Positions 1-11,466 of a stretch of DNA of 64,000 nt are shown one piece after another. Made by a program: the position numbers and the translations under genes. Each line of letters starts with the position of its first letter. The stretch's first letter is position 1. The notes beneath the pieces are model-generated. The model was not told where the DNA came from. It saw only the letters and a program-made list of their open reading frames with translations, and did not search any database. Source of the stretch: Viscum album (taxonomy: Eukaryota > Streptophyta > Magnoliopsida > Santalales > Viscaceae); NCBI GenBank assembly GCA_963277665.1, contig OY728130.1, positions 1,361,446,393-1,361,510,392 on the forward strand, read 5' to 3'.

Positions 1-1727
1 CCCTGCACAATCTCCCCTGCACCATCTCTCAAACCATATGTGGATGTCCCATTAGAGGGTGAGTTGTCGACTCCCCCTTCAGGAGCCTCATTAGTGGGCA
101 GCGACACACCCTTTTCAGTTCATCTCGGGCTTACTAGAGTGTCACTGTCATAGGTACAAATTTTAATTAAATAAATTTATTTCATTTTTTTATGCTAATT
201 TTTTGTTCATTGAAGATGATAAAAATGCAACTGTGGAGAAAAACATAAAAATTTTAGATGTTTGTAATATGACTGGTGAGAATATAGGCGTGCCATTTGA
301 TTCTTATGGGGTCTCTTTGGCTAACGCCGTGGGGTTACTTGGCCAGATTTTAGGCCAACTGGCAGCAGATCCTGTTTCCCTTCCCATTTCAGATGACGAT
401 TGGAGACATATGCCTCCAAGCTAGAAAATAGAAGTTTATGATTCTTAAATAAAGGAAAATTTATTACATTATGGTTTAATTGAATTTCATGTTACTAATA
501 TGTTCAAAATGAATATCTGTATACAGATGTTCTTCCCCTTTACCATTGCTAATGTGATAGCACAGAAGTGGACGTTGAAAAATCTAGGTAAGAAGTGGAA
601 AGATTTCAAATGGATATTGTGGAGTGATGTCAATGATACTTCGTTGACCGCAGAACAAATGTATGAGAAGATACCTAGTGGGGTTCCGAAGGAACAATGG
701 AAAGTGTTTGTTGACAGACATCGTGATCAGAAGTAGATGGTATTGAAATATATATTATTATATTATCCTCAGTTTACATTTATAATTGTTTATGAAAAGG
801 GCATGACATTCAATACATTAGTATTAAATTGCATTTTATTTATTTCAGGATCTCTCAAGATAGAATGCATCAAACCGGGCTAAGCAAGTCATCCCGCACA
901 CTGCTGGCTCAAAAAGTTTTTCTAAAAGCCGAACGATATTGGTAATCTATTAATTAGTATAAATATTTATAAGAAAATATTATCTATTTAATATATTTAA
1001 TTTTTGATTTTTCATTGCTTAATGCAGTCCTAGAGTTTAGGGCATGAAGCATCCAGAACTGAACTGTGGTTGGATGTTCACAAGTAATCAGATGGAAGCT
1101 TTGTTAATGAGCCTGCTAAAGAAGTTGGGGTATGAAGTCAATTTTTTATCATAATAACTTATTATCATTTTTTACTATGTCAATATATTTTGATATTTGA
1201 TTTATAGGTAAAAATTAAAGAACTATGGTATTCCAATCCTACGTAGGCCTACTCGGTCTCCCAGGACGACCCGGTTGCTAATGTCCTTGGGAAGGAGCAA
1301 CCTAGGATAGTGCATGGGATGGGTTTGGGACCCATACCATCTGATGTGTTTAGCCGGCCACCAGGGATGGAAGCTTCATTTACTCCTAAATTTACTCATC
1401 TCATACCCGGATATGCTATTAAAGAGATTATTTCTTTACGAAACATAGTTCAGCAACAGGGGGATCAGACATCTGCTTTGCAGAAAGAGTTGACTGAAAT
1501 ACGTCAGCAGATGAGCAGATATTCCCCCGGTGGTAGTGCATCAACTGGTGGTATGCAGGTAAATCACAAAAAATCAAATTCATTTAGTTTTATAACTTTC
1601 ATTGGTTTTAAGTTTTAATATAAATATGAAACAGTATTTAATTTTCAATATAATGTTTTTACAGGTGATAGCAGAAATTGGAGATGAAGTTGGAGAGGGT
1701 GATGATGCTTCATCGGACCATGAGTAG
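1..1727 (+). pseudogene. CACTA second ORF, plant Transposase_24 (Ptta/En/Spm)-like, decayed, 5' truncated by window
   Basis: Conserved blocks appear in family order. A proline-rich stretch (1-150) ends near a GT at 153. A second exon after a ttgaag acceptor (about 215) encodes GVPFDSYGVSLANAVGLL and a DDDW block. The block LKNLGKKWKDFKWIL lies near 570-620 and NRAKQVIPHTAGSKSFSKSR near 868-930. The block TELWLDVHK then a stop then SDGSFVNEPAKEVG lies near 1050-1130, and VHGMGLGPIPSDVF near 1310-1345. A Gln-rich coiled-coil-like stretch follows. The last intron appears to run from a GT at about 1559 to a ttttacag acceptor at 1665, and the final exon ends in an acidic tail at TAG 1725-1727. Stops in the GKKW exon's upstream part (TAG near 422, TAA near 448) and in the LDVHK block show decay. 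In this family the protein is a DNA-binding partner of Tnp2 that recognises subterminal repeats; that role is family knowledge. Confidence 0.75.
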
Positions 1728-2956
1728 TTGTATTGTTGATGTGTTGAACAAATATGGGAACAATTGGTTTGTATATGTAATATCTTTGGCACATAGTCGC
1801 CACCACACATTTTCATGTCTAAAAATTTCCTTGATTTCTCATGTTTCTTTTTATGGATTTTATTGATTTCTAATGTTTCTTTTTATGTCTTGATTTCTCG
1901 AGTGTTGTATACATCATTCCATTTAAGCCTGTGTTTGAATTGGTAGTTGCCACCACATATTTTCATGTCCTAAATTTCACCCATACTATCACACATAAAT
2001 CACTTCTACATCCTACCTCAATAGTAGAAGTAAAAATGGACTCATTAAACACTAAATACTTTGTTATTCAAGAGGTTTACTGGCTGCAATGAATGATCTA
2101 TGCCTCAATGTGCATTGTGTGCATAAACTGAGAGGGTTAAAAACTCTATGAATGGAGGACCCATGTCCTATCACTATGATAACGTTACATAATCCAAAAA
2201 ATAAATAGAGGACTCATTCCATGGATCCATTATTCTACCAAGAAGGTTATCGACCCGATGGATGCTCCAATTGTCCACCCACACCTATCAGAATCCCTAC
2301 AAAGCTATAAAGCACCATCTACTTGTATGTTATCAATATAAACCCCAGATTATGAATTCATGTGTAGCATCATGTTCTATATTGAAAAATTATTAGAATG
2401 GACTACTCATATGTCCCAAACTAACACTCTAGTGAGAAGATATATAAATTACTAGAATATATCTAGCACACAGGACCTGATGGATTTTTTTTTGAAAAAA
2501 AGGTACCACTATTAGTTATTCACCCATATATATATCATATATTATTGATTCTAGTTGTACTAAGTGTCCACCCCCAATATGTCATGATAATAGATTAGAA
2601 GCACAAAAATAATCAAAGGGTCTCATCCATCCTAACAAGCGATTCACAGGTGTCATAAGTAATGAATATTGTGTCATGCCCAATTAGAGATTCTAATGAA
2701 TCTTTTTAAATATCATGAATCAAGAAAAAATATAAATATAAATAAATCCATGTTCAACCAAACACCAATTCCCATCATTATCATCTTAGCTCCATCAGGC
2801 ATCCGCATTGGTTCAAGTTCTACAGTGACACCAGTAACCATATCTAAAGAAACACATGCACCTGTTCAGGGTTGGTCTATCTACTAGGAACCCACAGGGG
2901 TCCTCTAGGTATGTATGTATGTAGAGGAATCTCTCTTGAGATCCTTTTTCATGGAC
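1728..2956 (+). other. CACTA-1 3' noncoding tail, left of element A
   Basis: AT-rich sequence downstream of the Transposase_24 stop. There is no credible gene; the small open frames at 2669-3054 have no recognisable motif and cross into the LTR. A tatgtatgtatgta run lies near 2911. The segment stops at the cacta target duplication of element A and appears to resume at 20991. Confidence 0.5.
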
Positions 2957-3545
2957 CACTATGTAGAGACCCAAAGCTTATCGTACATGGACATTACATT
3001 ACTTTTTCGGAATACTTAGTTCATAACAAAAACACACACACACAAGGATCGTAATAGTTTAGTGTCTTTGGAAACTCGGAACGTAATATTCTAATCGTGG
3101 TGAAAGATCTTCAATATCTCCCATAAAGATCTTCCCTTTTTTTTTCCTAAAACCATTCTTTATATCCTCTGTAAAAGAAAACATAAAAGGGTGAGCTCAA
3201 ATGCTCAGTAAGGGTAAGCAAAAGAAAAAATCAATCACATCATATTCATAAGAACATAACTTTTTGAAATCTTAACCTGCAAAAGAGAGCATAATCTCAT
3301 ATCATGGGATAAATCATAGTAGTGAAATGAAATCCCAATAATCATAACTTAAAACATGAAACTTTGTTGCATACACACATAATCATATAGAATCATTTCT
3401 TGTTAGTCATGACTCATTTCCAAGACTATCTTAGTGGACAATGTCCCTTTCTGAATCGAGTCACCCTCGTTCCAGTCCTGTTTCACTGAACCGGTATAAC
3501 CTACCATTTCAGTCATGTATATCTCATGAGATATAAAATCTTTAC

Positions 3546-3557
3546 CCAATGCATTGG
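3546..3557. promoter_or_regulatory. Conserved palindrome box in LTR A-1
   Basis: CCAATGCATTGG is a perfect 12-base palindrome flanked by ggtagggtaaag-like sequence in element sense. The same box is intact in LTR A-3 (17363-17374), LTR C (27851-27862) and LTR D-2 (49365-49376), and decayed in A-2 and D-1. Function unknown. Confidence 0.55.
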
Positions 3558-4556
3558 AGGGAGATATAGGTCCAACCCATCTTATAATGAATCCTTTCTT
3601 ATGTGTGCCACATAATCATAAACCATACATCATTGCATAACCCATGTAAAAAAAATGGAATTCTTAAACAACATGACATCATAAAACAATTCATATAAGA
3701 TAAAGGAATTCATAAAAACAATTCAATCACAACATGATCAAATCAATTTAATAATAGGATTAAAAACAGAAACCTTTATTATCTTAGATGGAAAATAATT
3801 TTGATAAAACACTTGAACTCCATTCTTGAGGAAAATGTCCTTTCTTCTTCAAAAACATTTTTCCTTTCATAACATGTCATACGACTTTAAAATAAAATAA
3901 GTTGATTAAAAGTAGAATTGAAAACTTGTAAAGTAATCTTCTTGGAAATAATGTTTTAAAAATCCATTCATGTCGTATAAGTTAAAAAAAACATTCTTCG
4001 TACTTTTCTCGGAAAAGTCAAAAAGTACCTCATACGAAAAACGACAAAAGATTACTTTCATATTCTTTACTAAAAACTCACCGAAGGGTAAAATTGGATT
4101 TAAAATATTGTAAGTGGATGGAAAAAATATTACATATTGAGGGAACATGGATGTGGATGATAAAATACACCCCAGTAAATGCCAAAGTATAAACAATCTC
4201 GGATAAAAATGAGATTGTGATATTTTCCTTACCTTAGGTCTGACTTGCTTTGTATGTGTCCCAACCTCCTGTATAATGATTTAAATAACGTTATTGACTT
4301 ATTCCAGAATCATATTCATTGTTATTATATCATATATGGTCCACTTATGACTTTATATTACCCGTTCTTTTGTAATTTCATGTTAAAGTAGCGTTTTGGG
4401 TAAAATCGTCTCATTTGTCGTTCGTGTTTTTAACTTGTAATTATTCATATGATTACTTAGATCATGATTACTTAATTCCAGAATATAAAACATGATTTAT
4501 ATATATATATTCAGAATATACATATATAATAAATCAGTAAATGGAAAGAAATACAC

Positions 4557-4983
4557 CGTTCATGGAGACGGTAGTCCGTACGTACGCATGAACGCTGTTT
4601 TCGTTTCATTATTGAATTGAATGGAATTAAGTAGATGACATACATATAAATATAAATAATTCCAGTATAATTATTATGTCATATATTTCATTAGTACTTA
4701 TTATATATACTTTATAATCATTCATTAATGGTTAATCATTGAGAATGAATCTCATCGCGTCGTGGAGACGGTAGTCCATATGTACGCACGAGCGATGATA
4801 TCATTTCAATAATTATTGAATTGAATTAGAGTGGATGATACAATATATCAGAATCAATATCACTTTATCATAGTCATATATGGTCATTATTTACACCATT
4901 ATACTGATCCAAGTAAGGTGGTGGTGGAAAATAGATTACACCACGACGTGGAGACGATATTCTGTACGTACGCACGCGCAGTG
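4557..4983 (-). repeat. Triple hairpin cluster in LTR A-1
   Basis: Three repeats about 190 bp apart each carry an inverted repeat around a conserved core with ggagacggtagtcc and a tacgtacg palindrome. Hairpin 1 is 4557-4594 with perfect arms GTTCATG/CATGAAC. Hairpin 2 is 4752-4798 with arms TCATCGC/GCGATGA, extendable through TCGTG with one bulge. Hairpin 3 is 4939-4983 with arms CACC.../...GGTG in the intact copies; in this LTR it has decayed to cagtg. The arms differ between hairpins yet remain complementary. Confidence 0.7.
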
Positions 4984-5316
4984 ATTTCCTTTTTCCGTAG
5001 GATGGATAGAAGGTTAATTAGAGTTGTTTAATATTTATAATAACATATCAGAATATAAGAAATACTGATGTTATTACTTTATCATGAAACATCTAAAGAA
5101 GAATAAGTTGAAGAAGAAAGAAATTGAAAAAGACCGGTAATGGATATTACCTCTTTTTGACGCGCCTTTTCTTAGCCTCCACTTAAAGAACTAAGGATGG
5201 TCTTTGAAGAAGACCAGGACCTATAGGATGATACTAGGGAAGTGGAGAAGGGATTTTGGCAGGGGTTGGCCGAGCTTGAAGGCTCAAAGTTGTGTGAGGA
5301 AGAGAGGGAGGAGGTG

Positions 5317-5326
5317 CCCTTTTATA
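5317..5326 (-). promoter_or_regulatory. TATA box of LTR A-1
   Basis: Read on the minus strand, TATAAAAGGG is followed downstream by a CT-rich stretch (cctcctccctctcttcctc), typical of a plant core promoter. It lies about 1.85 kb from the LTR 5' end, so a transcript would carry a leader of more than 2 kb from here to the PBS. The same box occurs at 12227-12236 and 19134-19143. Confidence 0.6.
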
Positions 5327-7171
5327 AGGGAGGAGAGGGGAACCTTAGGAATATCTCAAAATATTATTTTATATTAAAGTCAAAATCGGTTTATAATGGT
5401 TCCAAAGGGTCTTATTTCGAGGCTAAAGTGGGTATGGGTCGAAATCCTATCAACCAATAGGATTTAGACAAGTTTAGGTTATTATTTTAACCTTATCAAT
5501 TAGATTTAACTTTAAGTTAAATAATTTATCTTTTACTGTGTCTTTTTGTTTTCTTACACTATATGGTTAATACACTTACTATAACATGCCAAACGAACCC
5601 CAAATTGTTTATTATTAATATATATATCCTTATCTAAGTCATTTGGCCGAACCTTAGATTTTTAGGAATAAAATAACAATTAATAATATAATATTTTATT
5701 TAAAAACTATTTTGTGTCAATTTTGACACTATTTGATATATGATTTTTGTGAAAGTCATAACAGAATTATATGTTCGAAACAAGTTGATTAAATCAACAC
5801 TAATATATCATAGTAACCTATAAAATTAGTGGAATGCATAAAAAGTCTTAAATTACATTTATTTTGGTATTTATAATATCAATTATGTCAATATTTCATT
5901 AATAAGATAATTACTGCATCATCTTTGTGTCATAAATAAAATAACTTATTTGATGTTTAAAAATTACAAATAAAATACCATTATGTAGGAAAGCTTTTTA
6001 GATTTCTAATGAATATTTACAATCAAATTTATCTTATGTATAACCCTATATTAAAAATGTTATAGTATATAAACTTGGATTTTAACTCTTTTAACTCTTC
6101 TTTGAATTAAATAATAATAAATGTCCTAATCTAATCCAAGTAGGCCTAAATGATAATATTTTACACTTAAGGTTGTTTTTGGTCGAGATACACTTGTCCA
6201 ATAGGATTATGACATGTGTTAGGAGAATATTAATATCATTGTTACCCTTAATTACCCTATTTACTTTTAACCATGGTAATAAATAAAAGTAAAAAGTTAC
6301 TATTCACCAAAAATTATTTTCATCTCATTGAACCACATTTTACTTACTGACATCAACTGTGTCTCTCTGATTTTTGAAATTCCATTCACAGAATCGGTAA
6401 AATTAAGTTTTATGAAAAATTCAGTTTTTTTAACTACCACTTAGTAGTTTCACTATTCATCAAAAATTGATGTTTTTCAGAACAATGCCAAAATTTCATC
6501 CTAAGCTATATTACATATTTCGAATTCAAAAATGAAGCCTATTTTACCAAATTCATAACATAGAAGTTGCATTAATTAATTTTATAATTAAATCCTGCTG
6601 TTAAAACAAATAGTGTGTTTTTAAGAAAAAATATCTATCAAAAGATTGACACTTGTTTATGTCTGGTTTAAATGTGAAATTACATCCAATGACCAAAATT
6701 GTATTAAATTGTAAAAATATATTCTAAATATACTTTAAAACCACTCAAATTAATAATTTATCACTATTAATTATTTTGATTAAAAAAGTTGTTTTTAATT
6801 ATAATTTAGTAATTTTCACTATTCATCAGAATATGAAAGTTATCCGAAAAGTACCAAAATTTCACCTTAGGCTAAATTCGATACTCCGAATCCAAAAATG
6901 AAGTCCATTTTGAGAGATAAAATTTCTAAAATTTTAAAAGGTGGTTATTACTATTCATAACGGCTAGTTATAATAATATTTTAATAGCATATCGTTGTTT
7001 AGTGAAACTCGGTATTGCGTACTACACACGCTATCGAGGAAGGCCGCGATTGCGTGTAATGCAAGGCAAGTCAAGGATGTGTGTTGTGCAAGATACTTTT
7101 GGTGTAGCTTACAACACAAGACATTAATAAAATTAAAAAGAATATTTTTCATAAAATCTCGGGCTGTTACA

Positions 7172-7184
7172 TTCTACCCCCCTT
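7172..7184 (-). other. Polypurine tract, element A internal region 1
   Basis: On the minus strand AAGGGGGGTAGAA abuts the LTR start TGTAACAG. This is the expected position of the plus-strand primer in reverse transcription. Confidence 0.8.
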
Positions 7185-8496
7185 AAAATGAATTTCGCCC
7201 TCGAAATTCATCAGGTTTATAAATGGTTTACTATTCGAAAGTTTCTTTAATAGAAACCCACATCGTAAAAAATAATACCAAAACTTGGCTTTAAAAACTA
7301 AAGTATGAAATGTAACGATTACCCAAATAAACTAATCACTGGGTTTCCACATAGGTGAAAATATGGATATGGAAGAAAAATCTAACCATCATGTTCTGAT
7401 GGAGAGTGGTAGAGAACATGGCTATGGAAAAGCCGGTAATCACAAATCAATAGATTTGTGATGATATAAGGTACCATCTGATTCATCAGGTATAAGATCC
7501 CTAGGACAACATTTTTGGTTTTCAAGATCATTTCCCTAAAGTTGAAAATTTGAATTAGAATAAATACTTACTTTATTTTGGTACAATCTCACTGTTGTTC
7601 GTGCCTTGAACAATTTCCACTTCATCTCTTAAATAAATGAAGTTGAATTTGTTATTCGTGAAGTGTTGGCAGATCATGTGGTAGAATGACGGGTCATTCC
7701 ATCTGTCTCAAACAAAAGGTTACCAAAAATTATTTACATAAGTAGATCTATAGTGAGATTAATCATATATGGTTGCTAAAATGGACTTATACTTCATATA
7801 TCATACTTCTTAATATAATAAAACTAGTTTCTACTAAACAAGGACTTCCTGTAGGCCAGTGGTAGGTGATAAATGCCAGTCGCACTTCGGTTGTGGGTTC
7901 GATTCCCACGGCCTTGTCCGACGCCATGGGCTGTCGCCCGTCCTGCAGGTTGTCCTTTTTCTAAAACTATATTACTATAACATCCCATCAATAATTTCGA
8001 AAAAACTTTTATCCTTAAACAATACTCTCTTATGTCCAACATAATCCATTCCAATCTTTAAGCTTATCCATAATACTGCAGTCCACTCTCATAACATAGT
8101 GAAAACGATTACCAAAGATTTAACACCATCGTCGATCCCATATATTATAAGGTATGTTTTGTTGGTCACATTCCAAACATTCAAAGTCTTTAATCGTGTA
8201 TTCTCTTGAATACCTTAGTGAAAACCTGAATGCAGTTAAAAGTTAACACTTTCCACATACCAAAATCCTCAAAATTCTATATACTCAAACCATGATATCA
8301 CTTAGTCCTTATATCAATCATGAGATCATGAATATTGTTAAACATTTTGTTTTCTCGTTTTCCCTTCATTATGAACATATCATCTTATTTCAAAAAATAT
8401 CTCAATTACTTTGAATACCACATTAGACCAATACATAAATATTCCAATACTCCATGATACAATATTATTTTGGAATCCCATTACATAAACACTTAA
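7185..8496 (-). other. Noncoding 3' part of element A internal region 1
   Basis: About 1.3 kb between the gag stop and the polypurine tract, where pol would lie in an autonomous element. I find no protease, RT or integrase motif on the sense strand. It contains the pol III-like unit at 7840-7960; the rest is AT-rich and unassigned. Confidence 0.7.
7840..7960 (+). ncRNA. tRNA-like pol III unit (SINE-like or small RNA gene), copy 1
   Basis: A box TAGGCCAGTGG at 7852-7862 and B box GGTTCGATTCC at 7896-7906 match the internal promoter consensus. The B box lies in a perfect tRNA T-arm (gtggg-ttcgatt-cccac, 7893-7909), followed by ggccttg, which pairs in six of seven positions with caaggac at 7839-7845. 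The anticodon arm is not convincing, so it is not a functional tRNA. The unit ends in T5 (7956-7960). Its first 12 bases, AAGGACTTCCTG, pair with the last 12 before the T-run, CAGGTTGTCCTT (10 pairs, 2-nt internal loop), and a GGGC/GCCC hairpin lies near 7928-7939. It is antisense to the host element. A SINE is the main alternative; target duplications are not clear. Confidence 0.5.
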
Positions 8497-9612
8497 TCAT
8501 TCCACCACATCGTTGTCATATTCAACATCGCCAATAGTGACCGCATGTGACTTCCCTTTGTCCTTTGCCTTAAGTGGTTGCTCATGTTGATCATCACTAA
8601 CCCTTGGATTAGGGCATTTATTAGCATAATGCCCCATTTCCTTGCACTTGAAGCATTGAAGTGTTGGTGGTGCGTTCTCTGCAGTGTTTGCTTTATTCAC
8701 ATCATTAGAAACCCTTTTTCCATTACTTCGACACTCATCTGCTCGATGACCTTCTTTTCCACACTTAAAACATTTTCTAGTCCCTTTAAGACAATCTCCA
8801 CCATGCTTCTTTCCACACTTTGAGCATAAGGAAACATTCATTTTCTTTTCACCATTATTCTGATATTTCTCCTTGAACTCCATCTTTCGTTTCTTTTCAA
8901 AACCATGAGATGGATATGTAACACCAACTTCCATTTCTAGCTTCATAGCACAACGCACAATTTCTTCATAGCTACTGAAGTCTCGTATAGCTAATGCCCT
9001 TTGAAGACTTGGTTTTAAGCCACTGAAAAAGCGATCAACTTTACTTTCAGGTTGGATGATGATGCCAGATGCATACCTTGCAAGTCTTGTAAAATTCGCT
9101 TCGTATATACCAACAGATTCATCATCCTTCTGTTTCAGCTCAAGAAACTCCTTTTCCATCTTCGTTCGTAGAATATGAGGGAAGTACTTACTGAAAAACA
9201 AGTTCTTGAACTCGTCCCATTCCATGGAATCAATTTCATCTCTTTGCCTCGTATTCTTGATAAGATTCCACCATTGATCAGCTTCACCTTCCAAACGATA
9301 TACTGCTAAGATGAATTTATCATGTTCAGAACATTGAAGAACTGAAAATATCTTTTCAGTGGTACTGATCCATTGTTCAGCAACAAGTGGATCGGAAGAC
9401 CCACTAAAAGAAGGTGGACGTTGCCTCATGAAGGACTCAATAGAATATTGTTCCCTTCTCTGCTCATTTGGAAGTCCAGAATGATTCATAGCTTGTGTAA
9501 GTATAACAATAAGATTTTTCACTCCATCTCCCATAACATTTGTTTGTTCTGGAGGACAATCATTGCATTGTCCATTGCATTGATCAACACGGTTCCTTCG
9601 GGTTCCAGCCAT
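8497..9612 (-). CDS. gag: Gag polyprotein of element A, intact 371-residue ORF
   Basis: Ty3/gypsy gag, the structural protein that packages retrotransposon RNA into cytoplasmic particles. The retrotransposon gag core spans roughly residues 66-220: a PPSFSG start, the AEQWI and KIF..L blocks, GEADQWW, and an FFSKYFP...R..KEFL.LKQ.D.SV.IYE..F..L stretch. A basic linker follows. Then come a shortened knuckle (C263, C266, H270, C274) and two canonical CX2CX4HX4C knuckles (C281-C294, C320-C333), and an acidic C-terminus. The ORF stops where a protease would begin, and no pol follows. The start is the first ATG after a leader of about 240 bp from the PBS. All key residues are present. It is the only intact gag in the window. 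Transcription would come from the LTR TATA box at 12227-12236. Confidence 0.93.
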   Translation of the reverse strand: MAGTRRNRVDQCNGQCNDCPPEQTNVMGDGVKNLIVILTQAMNHSGLPNEQRREQYSIESFMRQRPPSFSGSSDPLVAEQWISTTEKIFSVLQCSEHDKFILAVYRLEGEADQWWNLIKNTRQRDEIDSMEWDEFKNLFFSKYFPHILRTKMEKEFLELKQKDDESVGIYEANFTRLARYASGIIIQPESKVDRFFSGLKPSLQRALAIRDFSSYEEIVRCAMKLEMEVGVTYPSHGFEKKRKMEFKEKYQNNGEKKMNVSLCSKCGKKHGGDCLKGTRKCFKCGKEGHRADECRSNGKRVSNDVNKANTAENAPPTLQCFKCKEMGHYANKCPNPRVSDDQHEQPLKAKDKGKSHAVTIGDVEYDNDVVE

Positions 9613-9859
9613 CGTCTAAAACCCAAAAAGAATAGTGTGAGAGGCAAAAATCATGCTAGGGAAAACAAAATTATAAAGGGGGAGTATCCTCAATATCTAA
9701 CTTCTTAGATTAAATTCTATAATCGTTACCATAGTTCTAGGACTGTATCTTATACGTATACTTATCCTTAGGGACATCCCTAGACATACCTTAGAAATAT
9801 CTCTAGGGATCTCACTAACATTTTCGCATCCTAGTTTCCAAAGGTTGACTAAACCTTTC
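9613..9859 (-). other. Gag leader of element A internal region 1
   Basis: Untranslated leader between PBS and gag ATG. It contains a run of short repeats built on ctaaggata/ctaggga (9720-9810). The same run occurs after the PBS of element D (43650-43710), which ties A and D together. Confidence 0.6.
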
Positions 9860-9870
9860 CTTTAATACCA
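9860..9870 (-). other. Primer-binding site, element A copy 1
   Basis: On the minus strand, TGGTATTAAAG lies two bases inside the LTR end. It is a two-mismatch version of TGGTATCAGAG, the complement of the plant initiator tRNA-Met 3' end. Confidence 0.75.
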
Positions 9871-11466
9871 ACTGTAGAGACCCAAAGCTTATCGTACATG
9901 GGCATTACATTACTTTTGCGGAATACTTATTTCATAACAAAAACACACACACACAAGGATCGTAATAGTTTAGTGTCTTTGGAAACTCGGAACGTAATCT
10001 TCTAATAGTGGTGAAAGATCTTCAATATCTCCCATAAAGATCTTCCCTTTTTTTTCCTAAAACCTTTCTTTATATCCTGGGGAAAAGAAAACATAAAAGG
10101 GTGAGCTCAAATGCTCAGTAAGGGTAAGCAAAAGAAAAAAATCAATCACATCATATTCATAAGAACATAACTTTTGGAAATCTTAACCTGCAAAAGAGAG
10201 CATAATCTCATATCATGGGATAAATCATAGTAGTGAAATGAAATCCCAATAAGCATAACTTAAAACATTAAACTTTGTGGCATACACAAATAATCATAGA
10301 GAATCATTTCTTTTAGTCATGACTCATTGCCAAGACTATCTTAGTGGACAATGTCCCTTTCTGAATCGAGTCACCCTCGTTCCAGTCCTGTTTCACTAAA
10401 CCGGTATAACCTACCATTTCAGTCATGTCTATCTAATGAGATATAAAATCTTTACCCAATGAATTGTAGGGAGATATAGGTCCCACCCATCTTATAATGA
10501 ATCCTTTCTTATGTGTGCCACATAATCATAAACCATACATCATAGCATAACCCATGTAATAAAAATGGAATTTTTAAACAACATGACATCATAAAACAAT
10601 TCATATAAGATAAAGGAATTCATAAAAATAATTCAATCACAACATGATCAAATAAATGTAATAATAGGGATAAAAACATAACCCTTTATTATCTTAGATG
10701 GAAAATAATTTTGATAAAACACTTGAACTCCATTCTTGAGGAAAATATCCTTTCTTCTTAAAAAACATTTTTCCTTTCATAACATGTCATACGACTTTAA
10801 AATAAAAGAAGTTGATTAAAAATAAACTTGAAAACTTGTAAAGGATGCTTCTTGGAAATAATGTTTTAAAAATCCATTCATGTCGTATAAGTTAAAAAAA
10901 ACATTCTTCGTACTTTTGTCGGAAAAGTCAAAAAGTACCTCGTACGAAAAACGACAAAAGATTACTTTCATATTCTTTAGTAAAAACTCACCGAAGGGTA
11001 AAATTGGATTTAAACTATTGTAAGTGGATGGAAACAATATTACATATTGAGGGAACATGGATGTGGATGATAAAATACAACCCAGTAAATTCCAAAGTAT
11101 AAACAATCTCGGATAAAAATGAGATTGTGATATTTTCCTTACCTTAGGTCTGACTTTCTTTGTATGTGTCCCAACCTACTGTATAATGATTTAAATCATG
11201 TTATTGACTTATTCCAGAATCATATTAATTGTTATTATATCATATATGGTCCACTTATGACTTTATATTACCCGTTCTTTTGTAAATTCATGTTAAAGTA
11301 GCGTTTTGGGTAAAATCGTCTCATTTGTCGTTCGTGTTTTTAACTTGTAATTATTCATATGATTACTTAGATCATGATTACTTAATTCCAGAATATAAAA
11401 CATGATTTATATATATATATTCAGAATATACATATATAATAAATCAGTAAATGGAAAGAAATACAC

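Larger units (their letters stand above)
2962..7171 (-). repeat. LTR A-1 (3' LTR in element sense)
   Basis: A 4,210-bp copy with boundaries tgtagagaccc on the left and cgggctgttaca on the right, the TG...CA form. It contains a TATA box at 5317-5326, three hairpins at 4557-4983, and the palindrome CCAATGCATTGG at 3546-3557. A 96-codon open frame on the sense strand (3906-4196) recurs in LTR A-2. It has no recognisable domain and the two copies are too similar for its survival to be informative. Confidence 0.92.

Noticed and set aside
3906..4196. 96-codon frame in LTR A-1, also at 10816-11106 in A-2
   Set aside because: It lies in LTR sequence of near-identical copies, so conservation carries no information, and no domain is visible. 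It is noted under the LTR only.
7839..7919. A functional nuclear tRNA gene
   Set aside because: T-arm, D-arm and most of the acceptor stem are plausible, but I could not fold a 5-bp anticodon stem with a 7-nt loop.
8578..8823. Plus-strand frame at 8578-8823, with equivalents at 15485-15730 and 15958-16215
   Set aside because: Antisense shadows of the gag gene and its pseudogene.
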